A DNA stretch of 7,145 bases from an uncultured Atopobiaceae bacterium (lineage in GTDB: Bacteria; Actinomycetota; Coriobacteriia; Coriobacteriales; Atopobiaceae), in assembly GCA_947303905.1 (NCBI GenBank), contig CAMYZR010000066.1:1-7145 (forward strand). Reading direction: 5' to 3'. The notes under the pieces are model-generated. The model worked only from the letters and a program-made list of their open reading frames with translations. It did no database searches and had not been told where the DNA came from. The stretch's first letter is position 1; every line of letters begins with the position of its first letter. The translations under genes and the position numbers were made by a program. Positions 6,164 to 7,145 of this stretch are shown here, in pieces.

Positions 6164-7145
6164 TTACTCGGAGATGACGTTGGCGTAGTCGATCTCGTCC
6201 TGCTCGACGTACTCGTTCTCGTCCTGCTCGGCGTCGGTCTCGGTGTCGGTCTCGGCCTCGTCCGTGGCGGCCTCGACGGAGACGACCTGGGCCTGCTCCT
6301 CGACCACGATGGTGACGTTGACGTTCTGGCCGTCGGCGGTGGTGGCGAGGATGACGTAGGTGCCGCCGTCCTGGGAGACGATGCCGGCGTACTGGATGCC
6401 CTCGAGCTCGGTGCCCTCGGTGGCCTGGGCGAGGAGGGCGGCGGCCTTCTCGTTGAGCTCGGCCTCAGCCTGGGCCTCTGCGGCTGCCTCTGCGGCTGCC
6501 TTGGCCTCTGCCTCGGCCTGGGCCTTCGCCTCTGCCTCAGCCTTCGCCTGAGCCTCCGCCTCGGCCTGTGCCTTCGCCTCTGCCTCGGCCTGCGCCTTCG
6601 CCTCGGCCTCTGCCTTCGCCTGGGCCTCAGCCTCTGCGGCTGCCTTGGCCTCTGCTTCCGCCTGGGCGGCAGCCTCTGCCTCCGCCTGGGCCTTGGCCTG
6701 TGCCTCGGCCTCCGCCTTCGCCTTTGCCTCGGCCTCGGCCTTAGCCAGGGCCTCCGCCTCGGCCTGTGCCTTCTTCTCGGCGGCTGCCTTCTCCGCAGCC
6801 TTCTTCTCGGCTGCCTTCTTGGCCTCCTGGGCCTTCTTGGCCTCTGCTGCCTTCTTCTCGGCCGCCTTCTTCTCGGCGGCCTTCTTCTCCGCTGCCTTCT
6901 TCTCGGCTGCCTTCTTCTCGGCTGCCTTCTTGGCCTCGGCTGCCTTCTTCTCGGCGGCTGCCTTCTCGGCGGCGGCCTTCTCCTGGGCCTTCTTCTCGGC
7001 TGCGGCCTTCTCCTCGGCGGCCTTCTTCTCAGCGGCCTTCTTCTCGGCGGCCTTCTTGGCCTCCTCAGCCTTCTTCTCGGCTGCCTTCTTCTCGGCCTCC
7101 GCCTTCTTGGCCTCCTCGGCCTTCTTCTCGGCCTTCTGCGCGGCG
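6164..7145 (-). CDS. Ala/Glu/Lys-rich repeat protein, C-terminal 326 residues (start lies beyond right edge)
   Basis: I do not recognise this gene. The frame is open from the right edge to TAA at 6164-6166 with no in-frame start codon, so the N-terminus is outside. Counting from the edge, residues 1-125 are mostly A, E and K in AAEKK-type pentapeptides. Residues 126-229 have Ala at every second position. Residues 230-241 (LNEKAAALLAQA) form a short helix-like bridge. Residues 246-281 include EGIQYAGIVSQDGGTYVILA and NVNVTIVV, a likely small beta unit. Residues 294-326 are an acidic tail ending DYANVISE. The visible part has no C, F, H, M, P, R or W, and no K after residue 233. The first part resembles TolA domain II or single alpha-helix proteins in composition only, which is not evidence of homology. 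A rod or spacer with a small terminal domain is my inference. Location is unknown. Confidence 0.85.
   Translation of the reverse strand, partial: AAQKAEKKAEEAKKAEAEKKAAEKKAEEAKKAAEKKAAEKKAAEEKAAAEKKAQEKAAAEKAAAEKKAAEAKKAAEKKAAEKKAAEKKAAEKKAAEKKAAEAKKAQEAKKAAEKKAAEKAAAEKKAQAEAEALAKAEAEAKAKAEAEAQAKAQAEAEAAAQAEAEAKAAAEAEAQAKAEAEAKAQAEAEAKAQAEAEAQAKAEAEAKAQAEAEAKAAAEAAAEAQAEAELNEKAAALLAQATEGTELEGIQYAGIVSQDGGTYVILATTADGQNVNVTIVVEEQAQVVSVEAATDEAETDTETDAEQDENEYVEQDEIDYANVISE
6458..6769 (-). repeat. Alternating Ala-X dipeptide tract (octapeptide AEAEAKAQ repeats)
   Basis: All 52 even-numbered codons of this 104-codon stretch encode Ala, and X is E, K, Q, A or once L. The X series shows a longer period, best seen at about 6480-6620, where AEAEAKAQ (24 bases) recurs with small changes such as K/Q swaps. 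In the DNA this is a degenerate run of GCC-TCN/GCC-TTN-like hexamers on the plus strand. Codon variation for Ala (GCC, GCG, GCA, GCT) shows that the copies are not recent exact duplications. Confidence 0.9.
6770..7145 (-). repeat. AAEKK-type pentapeptide array (15-base units)
   Basis: The stretch encodes near-tandem pentapeptides of A, A, E, K and K. An uninterrupted run of 5.6 AAEKK copies lies at 6842-6925; elsewhere units drift to AEEAKK, AAAEKK or AQEKA. Lys is almost always AAG and Glu GAG. The array continues past the right edge. Lys at i and Glu at i+4 recur in every unit, which would favour a charged single helix. Confidence 0.88.

Noticed and set aside
6360..6551. A Ser/Ala-rich plus-strand frame of 63 codons
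   Set aside because: It is the antisense reading of the Ala-X repeat and ends where the repeat shifts, so it is an artefact of the low-complexity DNA.
6458..7145. Reading the repeats as a CRISPR array or VNTR outside genes
   Set aside because: The units are multiples of 3, remain in one open frame with synonymous variation, and have no constant repeat with unique spacers. This is a coding repeat.
6164..7145. Calling the repeat protein TolA
   Set aside because: The likeness to TolA domain II is compositional only. TolA belongs to Gram-negative envelopes, and the C-terminal module here does not look like TolA domain III.

Overview
The window is GC-rich (low 60s percent by eye, lower in the intergenic gaps) and fits a high-GC Gram-positive. 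The gene order and protein style suggest a gut Coriobacteriia member such as Collinsella or Olsenella. That placement is inference from remembered protein style and was not checked.

Layout. The left two thirds is a minus-strand housekeeping block, in transcription order: prfA (peptide chain release factor 1), prmC (glutamine methyltransferase acting on release factors), a short TsaC/YwlC-type threonylcarbamoyl-AMP synthase, glyA (serine hydroxymethyltransferase), a strong intrinsic terminator, and the first 77 codons of upp (uracil phosphoribosyltransferase, running off the left edge). prfA, prmC and tsaC are packed with gaps of 7 and 2 bases and look like one transcript. They link translation termination with tRNA modification. 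The order is a compact version of the prfA-prmC-ywlC-glyA-upp region known from Bacillus subtilis.

A 349-base gap with several inverted repeats separates prfA from a divergent plus-strand gene of the arginine deiminase family. That gene stands alone in the window: no ornithine carbamoyltransferase, carbamate kinase or antiporter gene follows it, and a strong hairpin terminator closes it. Its best-known catalytic histidine position (MHLDT in the family) reads MYLDD here, and its active-site cysteine lies in a C-R-C-M-C cluster. These are the most functionally interesting observations in the window.

The right end holds the last 326 codons of a minus-strand gene with very low complexity: an (AAEKK)-type pentapeptide array, then 104 residues with alanine at every second position, then a small predicted beta-rich segment and an acidic tail. 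I do not recognise this protein. The N-terminus lies outside the window, so its location in the cell cannot be judged. The convergent ends of this gene and the deiminase gene are separated by two back-to-back terminators.
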